DNA of 39,707 nt, taken from Westiellopsis prolifica IICB1 (GTDB lineage Bacteria; Cyanobacteriota; Cyanobacteriia; Cyanobacteriales; Nostocaceae). The stretch lies in NCBI RefSeq assembly GCF_004323185.1, contig NZ_NAPS01000001.1, positions 998,713-1,038,419 of the forward strand, given 5' to 3'. The notes beneath the pieces are model-generated. The model was not told the DNA's origin, made no database searches, and saw nothing but the letters and a program-made list of their open reading frames with translations. The number at the start of each line of letters is the position of its first letter. The stretch's first letter is position 1. Shown here piece by piece: positions 1-7,712 of this stretch. A program made the position numbers and the translations under genes.

Positions 1-104
1 GAACCCAGAAATCATTTCGGCGAGCGCAAAAATCATTTCGGCGAACCCAGAAATCATTTCGGCGAACCCAGAAATCATTTCGGCGAACCCAGAAATCATT
101 TCGG
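1..104. repeat. 21-bp tandem repeat, five copies
   Basis: Five head-to-tail copies of a 21-bp unit (gaacccagaaatcatttcgg plus c). Copy 2 differs by a few bases and copy 5 lacks its last base. Because 21 is a multiple of three, the plus-strand frame starting at base 1 is open through the array and stops with TAG at 163-165. It would encode a heptapeptide repeat (EPRNHFG). The array touches the window edge, so it could be the 3' end of a repeat-protein gene or simply a non-coding tandem repeat; the sequence here does not decide. Confidence 0.85.
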
Positions 105-603
105 TCTAGCTTTCAGGCTGATTGGCACTATTGATTCTTCAACCTCTATTCCCGCCAAGAATTAGATTTATCATATTTTCGTGCCTTAGTTGTGCGATTT
201 ATCACATGAGCGTCTAGCTTAAAAATATATCAGTCCCTAGTACAATTACGACTGGACAACAGCTAATATACGGAAACAGTCTCCATTTTGTGACTAATCA
301 CTCATTAATAATAAGTAAGTTAACGCGAATAAACATAGCGGGAGTTACGAAAAGTAAACATGCACCAAAAAGTACAGACGCGATCTTCCTCGCGCCTCTA
401 ACAATGACAAATGACATAGAACAAATGACAACCCCAACTAATTAGCTTTATTTGTGCCAACTTGCTTACAATAGTTTTTTGTTATTAACTATTGACAATT
501 GACTCTTGACTTAACGAAGAAAAGCTAAGTAAGTGTTAAATGCCAGGTACTGATTTAAATTAAATTTAAGTGTGGTTGCCGATAGCATCGGCAATTTTTA
601 ATA
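105..603. other. Intergenic region, no gene seen
   Basis: Roughly 440 bases after the short open frame have no convincing coding region. The stretch holds a degraded copy of a dispersed palindrome (376-397, arms AGACGCGA and TCGCGCCT with one mismatch), some AT-rich direct repeats, and a perfect hairpin just before the next gene. No promoter could be assigned with confidence. Confidence 0.5.
576..600 (+). terminator. Hairpin with T-run abutting the next start codon
   Basis: TTGCCGAT (576-583) and ATCGGCAA (587-594) form a perfect 8-bp stem with a 3-base loop, followed by TTTTTA. This looks like a small intrinsic terminator, but it ends only three bases before the ATG at 604. It may instead be a 5'-leader hairpin that controls ribosome access. 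No Shine-Dalgarno sequence is seen for that start. Confidence 0.5.
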
Positions 604-1926
604 ATGTCACCAACTGCCGAAATTTTACTTGTTTTATTACTAATCTTTGCCAACGCCCTATTTGTCATGTCAGAGTTGGCGATTGTCTCAGCTCGAAAAG
701 TACGCCTCCAACAGATGGCTGAACGGGGAGATCAAAAGGCTCGTGTGGCCCTAGAACTCGCATCTTCTCCCAATCAATTCTTGGCTACTGTCCAGGTAGG
801 AATCACTCTGCTAGCAATTTTATCAGGTGCTTTTGGCGAATCAGTCATCGCCAAAAGACTAGTTCCTATTTTTAGTTCTATCCCTTTTTTGGCTTCCTAT
901 AAAGATGCCACTGCTTCCGTCACAGCTGTTTTAATTATCACCTATCTGACATTGATTATTGGTGAATTGGTTCCCAAGCGAGTTGCATTAAATCACCCAG
1001 AACCAATTGCTTCCGTAGTTGCTATTCCTATGAAGTTACTAGCAACAATTGGCTCACCAATAGTTCATTTACTCAGTATTTCTACAGATGCAGTATTGCG
1101 AATTTTAGGTATTAGACCGTCTACCGAACCCCAAGTCACAGAAGAAGAAATTAGAGTCTTAATCGAACAAGGTACAGAAGAGGGAACCTTTGAGGAAGCC
1201 GAACAAGATATGGTCGAGCGAGTATTTCGTTTAGGCGATCGCCCTGTCAGTTCGTTTATGACACCCCGTCCTGATATTGTCTGGTTAGACTTAGATGATT
1301 CTGCTACAGAAAATCGTCAAAAGGTGATTGAAAATGGTTATTCTCGATATCCAGTTTGTCAGGGAGGATTAGACAATGTTCTCGGTATAATTGCTGTGAC
1401 TGATTTATTAGCCCGCAGTTTGTGTGGAGAACAGCTAGATTTAACAGTCGGATTGCGAAAGGCTGAATTTGTGCCAGAAAGCACCCGTGGCTTAAAGGTT
1501 TTAGAATTATTTAAACAAACTGCCACTCACATGGCGTTGGTAGTAGATGAATATGGTGTAATTCAGGGATTAGTCACTCTTAATGACGTGATGATTGAAA
1601 TCGTTGGTGATGTTCCTACAGCCGATGAACTAGAAAATCCCCAAGCTGTACAACGGGACGATGGTTCTTGGTTATTAGATGGAATGTTATCTGTAGAAGA
1701 ATTTTTTGAAATGTTCGACCTTGAAGAATATCTCAAAATCCATCAACGCAATTATCAAACATTAGGTGGTTTTGTAATTACCCATCTCGGCCGAATCCCC
1801 GCAGCAGCAGATCACTTTGAATGGCAAGGAATGCGTTTTGAAGTCATGGATATGGACGGAAACCGCGTTGATAAAGTCTTAGTGATCCCAAAACAAATGC
1901 AAATGGCTGATCGGGAAGGAAATTAG
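604..1926 (+). CDS. CNNM/CorC-HlyC family membrane protein with CBS pair
   Basis: A 440-residue integral membrane protein of the hemolysin C/CorC (UPF0053) family, related to CNNM magnesium and divalent cation transporters. The N-terminal 190 residues form a DUF21/CNNM transmembrane domain with hydrophobic segments near 5-25, 60-80, 100-125 and 140-165. Residues about 210-335 are a tandem CBS (Bateman) module, recognisable by FMTPRPDIVWL and the VVDEYGVIQGLVTLNDV segment. Residues about 350-430 are the small CorC_HlyC domain (DGSWLLDGML, LGGFV, FEV). Length and domain order are normal for the family. The ATG at 604 is the first start in frame and gives the expected hydrophobic N-terminus. The older name hemolysin should not be read as toxin activity; cation transport or its regulation is the likelier role, by family inference. 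Confidence 0.9.
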   Translation: MSPTAEILLVLLLIFANALFVMSELAIVSARKVRLQQMAERGDQKARVALELASSPNQFLATVQVGITLLAILSGAFGESVIAKRLVPIFSSIPFLASYKDATASVTAVLIITYLTLIIGELVPKRVALNHPEPIASVVAIPMKLLATIGSPIVHLLSISTDAVLRILGIRPSTEPQVTEEEIRVLIEQGTEEGTFEEAEQDMVERVFRLGDRPVSSFMTPRPDIVWLDLDDSATENRQKVIENGYSRYPVCQGGLDNVLGIIAVTDLLARSLCGEQLDLTVGLRKAEFVPESTRGLKVLELFKQTATHMALVVDEYGVIQGLVTLNDVMIEIVGDVPTADELENPQAVQRDDGSWLLDGMLSVEEFFEMFDLEEYLKIHQRNYQTLGGFVITHLGRIPAAADHFEWQGMRFEVMDMDGNRVDKVLVIPKQMQMADREGN

Positions 1927-1941
1927 GGGACAAGGGAGTGT

Positions 1942-2067
1942 GGGGAGACAAGGGAGACAAGGGAGACAAGGGAGACAAGGGAGACAAGGGAGACAAGGGA
2001 GAATTATTTAACAAGTTTCTTCCCGATCCCCGATCCCCGATCCCCTTTCCCCGATCCCCGATCCCCA
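1942..2067. repeat. STRR-type tandem repeats downstream of the CNNM gene
   Basis: Two adjacent short tandem arrays: about seven GGGAGACAA units (1942-2002) and, after a short AT stretch, CCCCGAT units (2021-2067). They fill the whole gap between two convergent genes. The same unit types recur at other gene borders in this window, as in STRR sequences of heterocystous cyanobacteria. Confidence 0.85.
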
Positions 2068-2070
2068 TTT

Positions 2071-2844
2071 CTAGGCTGTTTTGAAAAATCTAATGATCTC
2101 ACGAACATGATCGAGAAATTGTCCGTCAGTGGAGAGTTGAGCGATCGCAGCTCTTGCTTCTCTTGCTAAACGTTCGTGTTCTGTTTGATTTGTGGCACGC
2201 AATTCTTCTAAGTTGGCAGAAATCCGAGCTTGTTCTTTACGTGTTTCTTCTAAGTAACGTTGCTGATTGGCTACTATAGAATAAGAATTTTCGGGATCTA
2301 GTTGTTCTTCTACACGCTTCATTCTGTCTTCCATCCCGTCAAAGCGGTTGCGGAGTTCGACAATATCGTGGCGCGGATACTTCCATTCATTACCAATCGA
2401 AGTTAAGCGTGTATATAAATATTCATAAGCACTAATTGCTGGACGTAAACCTGTTAAGAGTAAAGCTGCACCCGAACCAAAATATCCAACAGCACTAATA
2501 CCTTTGACAGCAAGAATATAAAGACCAATCGCTGAAATTAAGTGTAAAGCAATGGCAATTAAGAGCGATCGCTTTGCCAAACTCGTCACATAACTAACTT
2601 GTTTTTCTTCGACAGGAATTTCTTTTTCTGTGGATTGTTCTGCTTCTGCTAATACTTCTTTAGCTTTGAAATAGACATTCCAAGGTACTGTCACAATCAC
2701 TAATAACCACCAGAAACTAGCACCCCCAATCACCCAATCCAAAAAGTTGCCAGAAGGTACATGAAACCATTGAAATATACTAAAAATTAGCAATACGGAA
2801 ACCACAATTCCAATACTGGAACTGAGAAAAAAGTTAAAATACAT
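2071..2844 (-). CDS. Conserved-looking membrane protein with coiled-coil tail
   Basis: I do not recognise a named family for this 257-residue protein. It has about four hydrophobic segments (near residues 5-25, 38-58, 92-113 and 118-136), a charged loop between the second and third (EAEQSTEKEIPVEEKQ), and a long soluble C-terminal half (about 160-257). That half is rich in E, R, Q and A with heptad-like spacing (DGMEDRMKRVEEQLDP and EETRKEQARISANLEEL), suggesting a coiled coil facing the cytoplasm. It converges with the CNNM gene across a tandem-repeat block. The ATG gives a clean hydrophobic N-terminus. Function unknown; the coding call is firm. Confidence 0.8.
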   Translation of the reverse strand: MYFNFFLSSSIGIVVSVLLIFSIFQWFHVPSGNFLDWVIGGASFWWLLVIVTVPWNVYFKAKEVLAEAEQSTEKEIPVEEKQVSYVTSLAKRSLLIAIALHLISAIGLYILAVKGISAVGYFGSGAALLLTGLRPAISAYEYLYTRLTSIGNEWKYPRHDIVELRNRFDGMEDRMKRVEEQLDPENSYSIVANQQRYLEETRKEQARISANLEELRATNQTEHERLAREARAAIAQLSTDGQFLDHVREIIRFFKTA

Positions 2845-2937
2845 TATGCTTTAGCTCCCATGAAGGTTTTTCCATCATGGCTTTGGATTAACAGATAAGT
2901 GTAAAAGCTTGTGATGGTTTTTAGAGTTACACAATCT

Positions 2938-3107
2938 TGGGGATAGGGGATCGGGGATTGGGGATAATTCCTTCTACTTCAGTTGAATGTATTTCCAGTA
3001 ATGAATCAATCATTCTTGTTTGGCGATCATTACCTTGAATCATATGATCGATAATTGATCGGGGATCGGGGATTGGGGATTGGGGATTGGGGATTGGGGA
3101 TTGGGAA
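2938..3107. repeat. Two STRR blocks (GGGGATT/GGGGATC)
   Basis: GGGGATA/GGGGATC/GGGGATT units occur at about 2938-2965 and again at about 3058-3107, separated by roughly 90 bases of ordinary sequence. A minus-strand reading frame through the block is a by-product of the repeat (proline/serine-rich, IPNPQSP) and is not called as a gene. The rest of the 2845-3339 gap holds AT-rich sequence and a direct repeat of CTAGCTACCTTTATGCA at about 3314-3348. Confidence 0.8.
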
Positions 3108-3339
3108 ATCGTTGGTATTACCAATTACAGCTTTTTATTTAAGTTCTAGTGAAGAAAATTAAGTTAGTTTCCAGCTAAATATATTGAATTTTTTGAATAA
3201 AACTAGGGTAATCCATTGGTATTTGCAGAATTACCCTGATTTTAATTGCCAATGAAATAAAAATAGTGACACATTTTGGCATACCCTCCGTTGCTTTATC
3301 GATTGCTTGAGTCTAGCTACCTTTATGCACTAGCTACCT

Positions 3340-3558
3340 TTATGCATTAGTTGTAGGCTTTAAAAATAGCCATGCTACAAAAAATGTGGCTGCTGTAAAT
3401 AATTGCGTCAGATCTAATGCAGACAGATATCCATCTGCAAAGGAAGCAATACTTCTATCTGTGATCCCAAACAACCAAGACGAAAGGCCAAACAGCCAAA
3501 TTCCATTCTTAAGATTGCCAACAAATTCCTTTGGTTCAGAAGGTTGCTGGTTATTCAT
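3340..3558 (-). CDS. Small two-helix membrane protein, hypothetical
   Basis: A 72-residue frame with a short polar N-terminus (MNNQQPSEPKEFVGNL) and two hydrophobic segments (about 18-33 and 48-68). A GGAG sequence lies about 11 bases before the ATG on the minus strand. An overlapping plus-strand frame (3386-3577) has less protein-like composition and no ribosome site, so the minus frame is preferred. Family not recognised. It could be a real small membrane protein; short length and isolation keep confidence moderate. Confidence 0.45.
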   Translation of the reverse strand: MNNQQPSEPKEFVGNLKNGIWLFGLSSWLFGITDRSIASFADGYLSALDLTQLFTAATFFVAWLFLKPTTNA

Positions 3559-3952
3559 GCTTGAATGTCTCCGTTAGTTAAAAAATGAGCAAAAATCTGC
3601 ATATTTACGAAAACTCACCAGTAGCGAACTAAGCTACTAGTGGAATAAACATTTGATTTACATGTGCTGATTGTTCCTGCCTACTATTAATTTCTGTATA
3701 ACTATATTAATAAATATTTTTAGGTATTGACATAACTATCCAAAGGTACATTGTGAGGAAACGATGTCAAAAGCGAAAGTTTAAGAGTTAAAAGGATTTT
3801 GATTAACAGAGCTTGAGACAACACATACCCTCATAGGTGTAGAGAAAATTATTCTCCCCCTTGTCTCCCTTCTCCCCGATCACCAAGTTGCGAAAAATAA
3901 AACTTTATACTTGAAGAAGCAAAGAGTAGTTTTCTATTAGGAGGGGAGAGCA
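3559..3952. other. Intergenic region with one hairpin
   Basis: This 394-base stretch has no coding frame worth calling. An imperfect hairpin lies at 3616-3642 (AGTAGC/GCTACT core with a 7-base loop). A short STRR-like fragment (CCCCTTGTCTCCC) sits near 3857-3880. The last 15 bases carry a strong ribosome binding site for the next gene. Confidence 0.4.
3939..3944 (+). promoter_or_regulatory. Shine-Dalgarno AGGAGG
   Basis: A full AGGAGG lies eight bases before the ATG at 3953. It is the strongest ribosome binding site seen in the window and fixes the start of the 432-residue protein. Confidence 0.8.
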
Positions 3953-5251
3953 ATGGCTCCCAATCCCGCCATCATGCAGGCTGTAGAACGGTTGGGTTAT
4001 CGTGTCACAGTGGGCGATGTGGCAACCCAGGCTGGATTAAATGTCGAAATTGCAAGTGCTGGACTATTGGCCCTTGCATCTGAAGCGAATGGACATATGC
4101 AGGTTGCGGAATCAGGCGATATTGTTTACCTTTTTCCGCGCAATTTTCGAGATATCTTACGCAACAAATACTTGCGGCTACAGTTGCAGGAGTGGTGGAA
4201 AAAAGTTTGGAGTATCCTGTTTTATATAATTCGCATTTCTTTTGGCGTTTTACTGATAGCTTCTATCGCCTTGATTTATATCACCATCCTTGTGATTATT
4301 ATGTCTGCTAACTCAGATCGTGATAATGGCGATCGCGGGGGTAATTTTGGCGTAGGCTTTTTCTATTTTCCCGACTTATTTTGGTATTTCAGTCCTAACT
4401 ACGATAGCTATAATCAAGAACGACGAAGGGAACGCACACAAAGCGACCTGAACTTTTTGGAAGCAATATTTTCGTTTCTGTTTGGTGATGGGAACCCTAA
4501 CGCCAACTTAGAAAAACGTCGCTGGAAGGGAATTGCGGCAATAATTCGCAAAAATAAAAATGCAGTGGTAGCTGAACAAATAGCACCCTACCTTGATGAT
4601 ATTGGTGAGACATATCAACAAGAGTATGAAGATTATATGCTGCCAGTTTTGACTCGCTTTAATGGTCGCCCACAAGTCAGTCCAGAAGGGCAAATCGTAT
4701 ACTATTTTCCAGATTTACAAGTCAGTGCAACAAATAAACGCGATCGCTCAATTTCATCTTATCTCGAAGAGTTACCCTGGCGTTTTAGTGCAGCTTCATC
4801 AGGACAAATTCTTCTCAGTGCTGGGTTGGGTGTAGTTAATATTGTTGGTGCTTTAATTCTGGGAAGTTTATTAAGAGATGGTACAGCAGCAGCAGTCTTA
4901 GGTGGACTAGTAGCATTTGCTCAAGGGATTTACTGGCTGCTGTTAGCTTATGGTATCGGTTTCTTGGGAATACCATTGGTGCGTTATTTCTGGCTTCAAT
5001 GGCGTAATCGTAAAATAGCCGAACGCAACCGCACCAGACAAGCACGAGCCAGAGTATTAGCAAGTGCAGATACTCAATTACAACAAAAAATTGACTATGC
5101 AGGACAGTTTGCAGCCGAAAAATTTATTGGTAAAGAAGATTTGGTCTACTCCACCGAAACCGACTTGCTAGAACAAGAAGTTGAACATAGCAAGCAAATT
5201 GACGCAGAATGGCAAAAGCGTCTTGAGGAAGGAAGCAGGGAAAATGGTTAG
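3953..5251 (+). CDS. Membrane protein with two repeated winged-helix-like modules
   Basis: A 432-residue protein without a recognised name. Two similar soluble modules are visible. The first (about residues 8-63) runs from a helix-turn-helix-like stretch (VGDVATQAGLNVEIASAGL) to ESGDIVYLFPRNF. The second (about 198-255) runs from KNAVVAEQIAPYL to PEGQIVYYFPDLQ. Each looks like three helices followed by a beta wing. Module 1 is followed by a transmembrane pair (about 86-118) and an aromatic- and glycine-rich loop; module 2 is followed by two to three transmembrane segments (about 283-345) and a charged, probably coiled-coil tail. AGGAGG eight bases upstream supports the start. A membrane-bound sensor or protein-binding platform is possible, but the function is not known. 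Confidence 0.85.
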   Translation: MAPNPAIMQAVERLGYRVTVGDVATQAGLNVEIASAGLLALASEANGHMQVAESGDIVYLFPRNFRDILRNKYLRLQLQEWWKKVWSILFYIIRISFGVLLIASIALIYITILVIIMSANSDRDNGDRGGNFGVGFFYFPDLFWYFSPNYDSYNQERRRERTQSDLNFLEAIFSFLFGDGNPNANLEKRRWKGIAAIIRKNKNAVVAEQIAPYLDDIGETYQQEYEDYMLPVLTRFNGRPQVSPEGQIVYYFPDLQVSATNKRDRSISSYLEELPWRFSAASSGQILLSAGLGVVNIVGALILGSLLRDGTAAAVLGGLVAFAQGIYWLLLAYGIGFLGIPLVRYFWLQWRNRKIAERNRTRQARARVLASADTQLQQKIDYAGQFAAEKFIGKEDLVYSTETDLLEQEVEHSKQIDAEWQKRLEEGSRENG

Positions 5252-5275
5252 AGGGGTGGAGGAGTAGGACGGGAC

Positions 5276-5323
5276 AAGGGAAGGGGGACACGGGGGACAA
5301 GGAGGACAAGGAGGACAAGGGAG
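5276..5323. repeat. STRR-type tandem repeat
   Basis: GGGGGACAA/GGAGGACAA units fill the gap between two convergent genes. They belong to the same repeat type as the GGGAGACAA array after the CNNM gene. Confidence 0.75.
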
Positions 5324-5341
5324 AATAATTTTTGACTTTTG

Positions 5342-5815
5342 TTACGCCCCAGTCCATTGTGAAAAGGGGTTTTTGACTAAATTACTGTTGAAATATTTGG
5401 GATCTTCTGAAACTTCTTCACCAATCCAAGGCGGTAATTCTATTTGTTGCGTTTCTTCACTGAGTTCGACTTCTGCTAAAATTAGCCCTTTGTTAACACC
5501 TTCAAACTCGTCTATTTCCCAAATTAAACCACTATATTCAATTTTGTATCTAGTTTTTTCAATGATGGGGCGATCGCACAATTTATCCAGCATTTCCTGA
5601 GCATCTTCAATAGGTATTGGGTACTCAAACTCAGATCTAGAATATTTAACACTGGGGCTTTTGATTGTTAAATAACCTTGGTTGCCTACTATGCGGACAC
5701 GTACAGTAGCTTCTTTTTGTGTAGCTATGTATCCTTGACGATATACACTACCCTCAGCTAATTTTCTCCAATTATCTCCTTTAACTAAAAATTTACGCTC
5801 TATTTCTTTTGCCAT
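5342..5815 (-). CDS. CYTH-domain triphosphate tunnel metalloenzyme
   Basis: A 157-residue CYTH protein, the size of the short bacterial triphosphate tunnel enzymes. The signature ExExK motif is at the extreme N-terminus (E4-I-E6-R-K8), which also fixes the start. Further tunnel-lining charged strands follow: TVRVRIVGNQGYLTIKS (about 37-53), SRSEFEYPIP, EKTRYKIEY and an acidic strand IDEFEGVNKGLILAEVEL. The family hydrolyses inorganic tripolyphosphate or thiamine triphosphate, and some members make cAMP. Short forms with this layout (as in Clostridium thermocellum and Nitrosomonas) act mainly as triphosphatases, which is the best guess here. Metal (Mg or Mn) and triphosphate bind inside an eight-stranded barrel. 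No operon partner is evident. Confidence 0.9.
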   Translation of the reverse strand: MAKEIERKFLVKGDNWRKLAEGSVYRQGYIATQKEATVRVRIVGNQGYLTIKSPSVKYSRSEFEYPIPIEDAQEMLDKLCDRPIIEKTRYKIEYSGLIWEIDEFEGVNKGLILAEVELSEETQQIELPPWIGEEVSEDPKYFNSNLVKNPFSQWTGA

Positions 5816-6045
5816 TGTTATCCTTTGATTTAGTTAATATTGGGTTAATATTTGTTTACATATGAGTTCATTTCTGGAATTCTATTTACCTATCGAGTAT
5901 TCATAATGTAAGCTTAAGTTTTTTGAAAATTGCTTAGGTTTTAGCTTATAAAATGCATAACATTGATTTAACCGCACCTAATCATAATTTAAGTAATTTT
6001 TGAAAAAAATTGAAGTGTTCTCAAGCATTGACATTGGCAAGAAAA

Positions 6046-6355
6046 AAGTGTGCTACAAAACCGCTCCGAAAAACCTATACAGAACTAGTCAACCATAGAC
6101 AAAGCTGTACAAAGTCGGAGCGTGCAGACTAAGACTTTAGAGGTCTACGATTTTTGAGTCATGACACCTACAGGTGAACGCCAGCTTGTAGACGGCAGTC
6201 GCTCATGGGGGAAACCCCCTGTTCTGCGCGCTGCCTCCACTGTCGAACTCAGTTAAGCAATCAGTAAACAGGTTTATAGCTGTAGTGCTGAGTTCCTAAA
6301 AAGCTCTGAAATCATTGTCGAGGCAAACATTACTTAGTGATAAGGCTGACAGAAT
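6046..6355 (+). ncRNA. Omega RNA (HEARO RNA) of IscB, with presumed 5' guide
   Basis: The region immediately upstream of iscB has the layout of a HEARO/omega RNA. From 5' to 3' there is an 8-bp stem CGCTCCGA (6062-6069) with TCGGAGCG (6115-6122). Next comes a stem GGCAG (6194-6198) with CTGCC (6231-6235) enclosing GGGGG-AAA-CCCCC (6207-6219). Then follows an 8-bp stem GAACTCAG (6245-6252) with CTGAGTTC (6288-6295). The order matches known omega RNAs, where the first stem follows the guide directly. The guide should therefore be the roughly 16 bases before 6062, about 6046-6061 (inferred). The 3' end runs up to, and may overlap, the iscB start at 6356. The RNA directs IscB to DNA complementary to the guide. 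Confidence 0.82.
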
Positions 6356-7642
6356 ATGTCAAATTATGTTTTTCTGATTGATGGCAACCAAACACCGCTT
6401 AATCCAGTTCATCCGGCACAAGCTAGGAAGTTATTGGACTGTGGAAAAGCGGCAGTATTTCGGCGATATCCGTTCACATTGGTTTTGAAACGTGTTATCG
6501 AAAATCCTAACGTGTACCCGCTTACACTCAAAATTGACCCAGGCTCAAAGTTTACTGGAATAGCTCTAGTTACCAACCAAGGTGACGTGATTTGGGCAAT
6601 GGAGTTACAGCATCGCGGTCAACAAATCAAAGATGCGCTACTTCATCGTTTGGCAGTGCGTAGAGGACGAAGAAACCGCAACACTCGTTACAGGCAAGCA
6701 AGATTCCTTAATCGCAAACGTCCGGATGGTTGGTTGGCTCCATCATTGCGGCATAGAGTTCTGACAACTGAAACCTGGGTCAAACGGCTGAAAAAGTTTG
6801 CACCTATTGGTTCCATCGCTCAGGAATTAGTGAGATTCGATACTCAGGCAATGCAAAATCCTGAAATATCCGGTACTGAATACCAACAAGGGACTTTACA
6901 TGGTTATGAGTGTCGTGAGTACTTACTAGAGAAGTGGAATCGTCAGTGTGCTTATTGTGGTGTTAAAGACGTTCCCCTTGAAATTGAGCATATTCACCCG
7001 AAATCAAAAGGCGGTTCTGAGCGCATATCAAACCTTTGTTTGGCTTGTCACAAGTGCAATCAGCGCAAGGGGAACAAAGATGTTAAAGATTTTCTCAAAG
7101 GTAAGCCAGAAGTACTCAATCGTGTTCAAAAACTTGCAAAAGCTCCATTGAAAGATGCAGCATCTGTAAACAGTACTAGGTGGATGCTTTTCAACACTTT
7201 GAAGTCTTTTGGTTTACCTGTGACTACTGGAACGGGAGGACAAACCAAGTTTAATAGAACGCGCTTTGAGTTACCCAAGGCACATTGGATTGACGCTGCT
7301 TGTGTTGGTGTGGTTGAAATCATCAAGCTCGTCACGAACAAAATCCTGAAAGTGAGAGCGACGGGTTTTGGTGGGAGACAGCGTTGCCAGACAGACAAGT
7401 TTGGTTATCCTCAAAAACACCGTCCTTTGCGTCCAATACATGGTTTTTCAACTGGCGACATTGTTCGTGCTGATGTTCCGAAAGGCAAATACGCAGGGAC
7501 TTTCACAGCACGTGTCTGTCCAATGTCGCACGGTTATGGAGAGTTTGTAATTGACAAAAAACGCAGATCAATCAAATTGGAGTACTTAACGCCTGTTCAC
7601 ATGAAGGATGGTTACGACTATGTCTATACCTGTACAAAATGA
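6356..7642 (+). CDS. iscB: IscB RNA-guided nuclease (RuvC + HNH), intact
   Basis: IscB proteins are the RNA-guided endonucleases ancestral to Cas9. This one has 428 residues. The PLMP domain is at the N-terminus (PLNPVHPAQARKLLDCGKA, 14-32). RuvC-I follows with D61 in KIDPGSKFTGIAL, and an arginine-rich bridge helix at about 99-120 (RRGRRNRNTRYRQARF). RuvC-II has E157 in AQELVRFD. The HNH domain spans about 195-245, with paired CxxC knuckles (C198/C201 and C231/C234) around EHIHPKSKGG and N226. RuvC-III has H310 and D313 in HWIDAACVG. The rest (about 330-428) is the C-terminal target/TAM-interacting region. All expected catalytic residues are present, with no frameshift, so activity is plausible. 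The upstream omega RNA is its guide RNA. Confidence 0.95.
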   Translation: MSNYVFLIDGNQTPLNPVHPAQARKLLDCGKAAVFRRYPFTLVLKRVIENPNVYPLTLKIDPGSKFTGIALVTNQGDVIWAMELQHRGQQIKDALLHRLAVRRGRRNRNTRYRQARFLNRKRPDGWLAPSLRHRVLTTETWVKRLKKFAPIGSIAQELVRFDTQAMQNPEISGTEYQQGTLHGYECREYLLEKWNRQCAYCGVKDVPLEIEHIHPKSKGGSERISNLCLACHKCNQRKGNKDVKDFLKGKPEVLNRVQKLAKAPLKDAASVNSTRWMLFNTLKSFGLPVTTGTGGQTKFNRTRFELPKAHWIDAACVGVVEIIKLVTNKILKVRATGFGGRQRCQTDKFGYPQKHRPLRPIHGFSTGDIVRADVPKGKYAGTFTARVCPMSHGYGEFVIDKKRRSIKLEYLTPVHMKDGYDYVYTCTK

Positions 7643-7666
7643 CTAGCAATGTACAGAGGTGTATAG
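7624..7666 (+). repeat. Right-end hairpin overlapping the iscB stop codon
   Basis: CTATAC (7624-7629) pairs with GTATAG (7661-7666) and TGTACA (7631-7636) pairs with TGTACA (7650-7655), with a small bulge between the two helices and a 13-base loop. The iscB stop codon TGA (7640-7642) lies in the loop. Subterminal imperfect hairpins mark the ends of IS200/IS605-family elements, so this is read as the element's right end. Confidence 0.65.
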
Positions 7667-7712
7667 CAATTAAGTTACAGTTTGAAGCCCTACTTTGTAA
7701 AGGAGAAATTGT

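Larger units (their letters stand above)
6062..7667 (+). mobile_element. IscB/omega RNA element, IS200/IS605-like, no transposase
   Basis: The element consists of the omega RNA scaffold, the iscB gene and a right-end hairpin. The left boundary is placed at the first scaffold stem, the right boundary just after the subterminal hairpin ending at 7666. No TnpA (Y1 transposase) gene is present, so the element would have to be moved in trans or is immobile. No target duplication is expected for this class, so the ends cannot be confirmed from one copy. The CTGTACAAA motif occurs both inside the left-end structure (about 6104-6112) and in the right-end hairpin. Confidence 0.7.

Noticed and set aside
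1844-2068. Minus-strand frame of 74 residues
   Set aside because: It consists of SPLSPLS-type translation of the tandem repeat and overlaps the end of the CNNM gene.
1942-3107. CRISPR array
   Set aside because: The repeats are 7-9 bases, directly abutting and without unique spacers; these are simple tandem repeats.
2927-3124. Minus-strand frame of 65 residues
   Set aside because: Its IPNPQSPIP-type sequence is the STRR block read in frame; no ribosome site.
3386-3577. Plus-strand frame of 63 residues
   Set aside because: It overlaps the minus-strand small membrane protein, which has better composition and a GGAG site.
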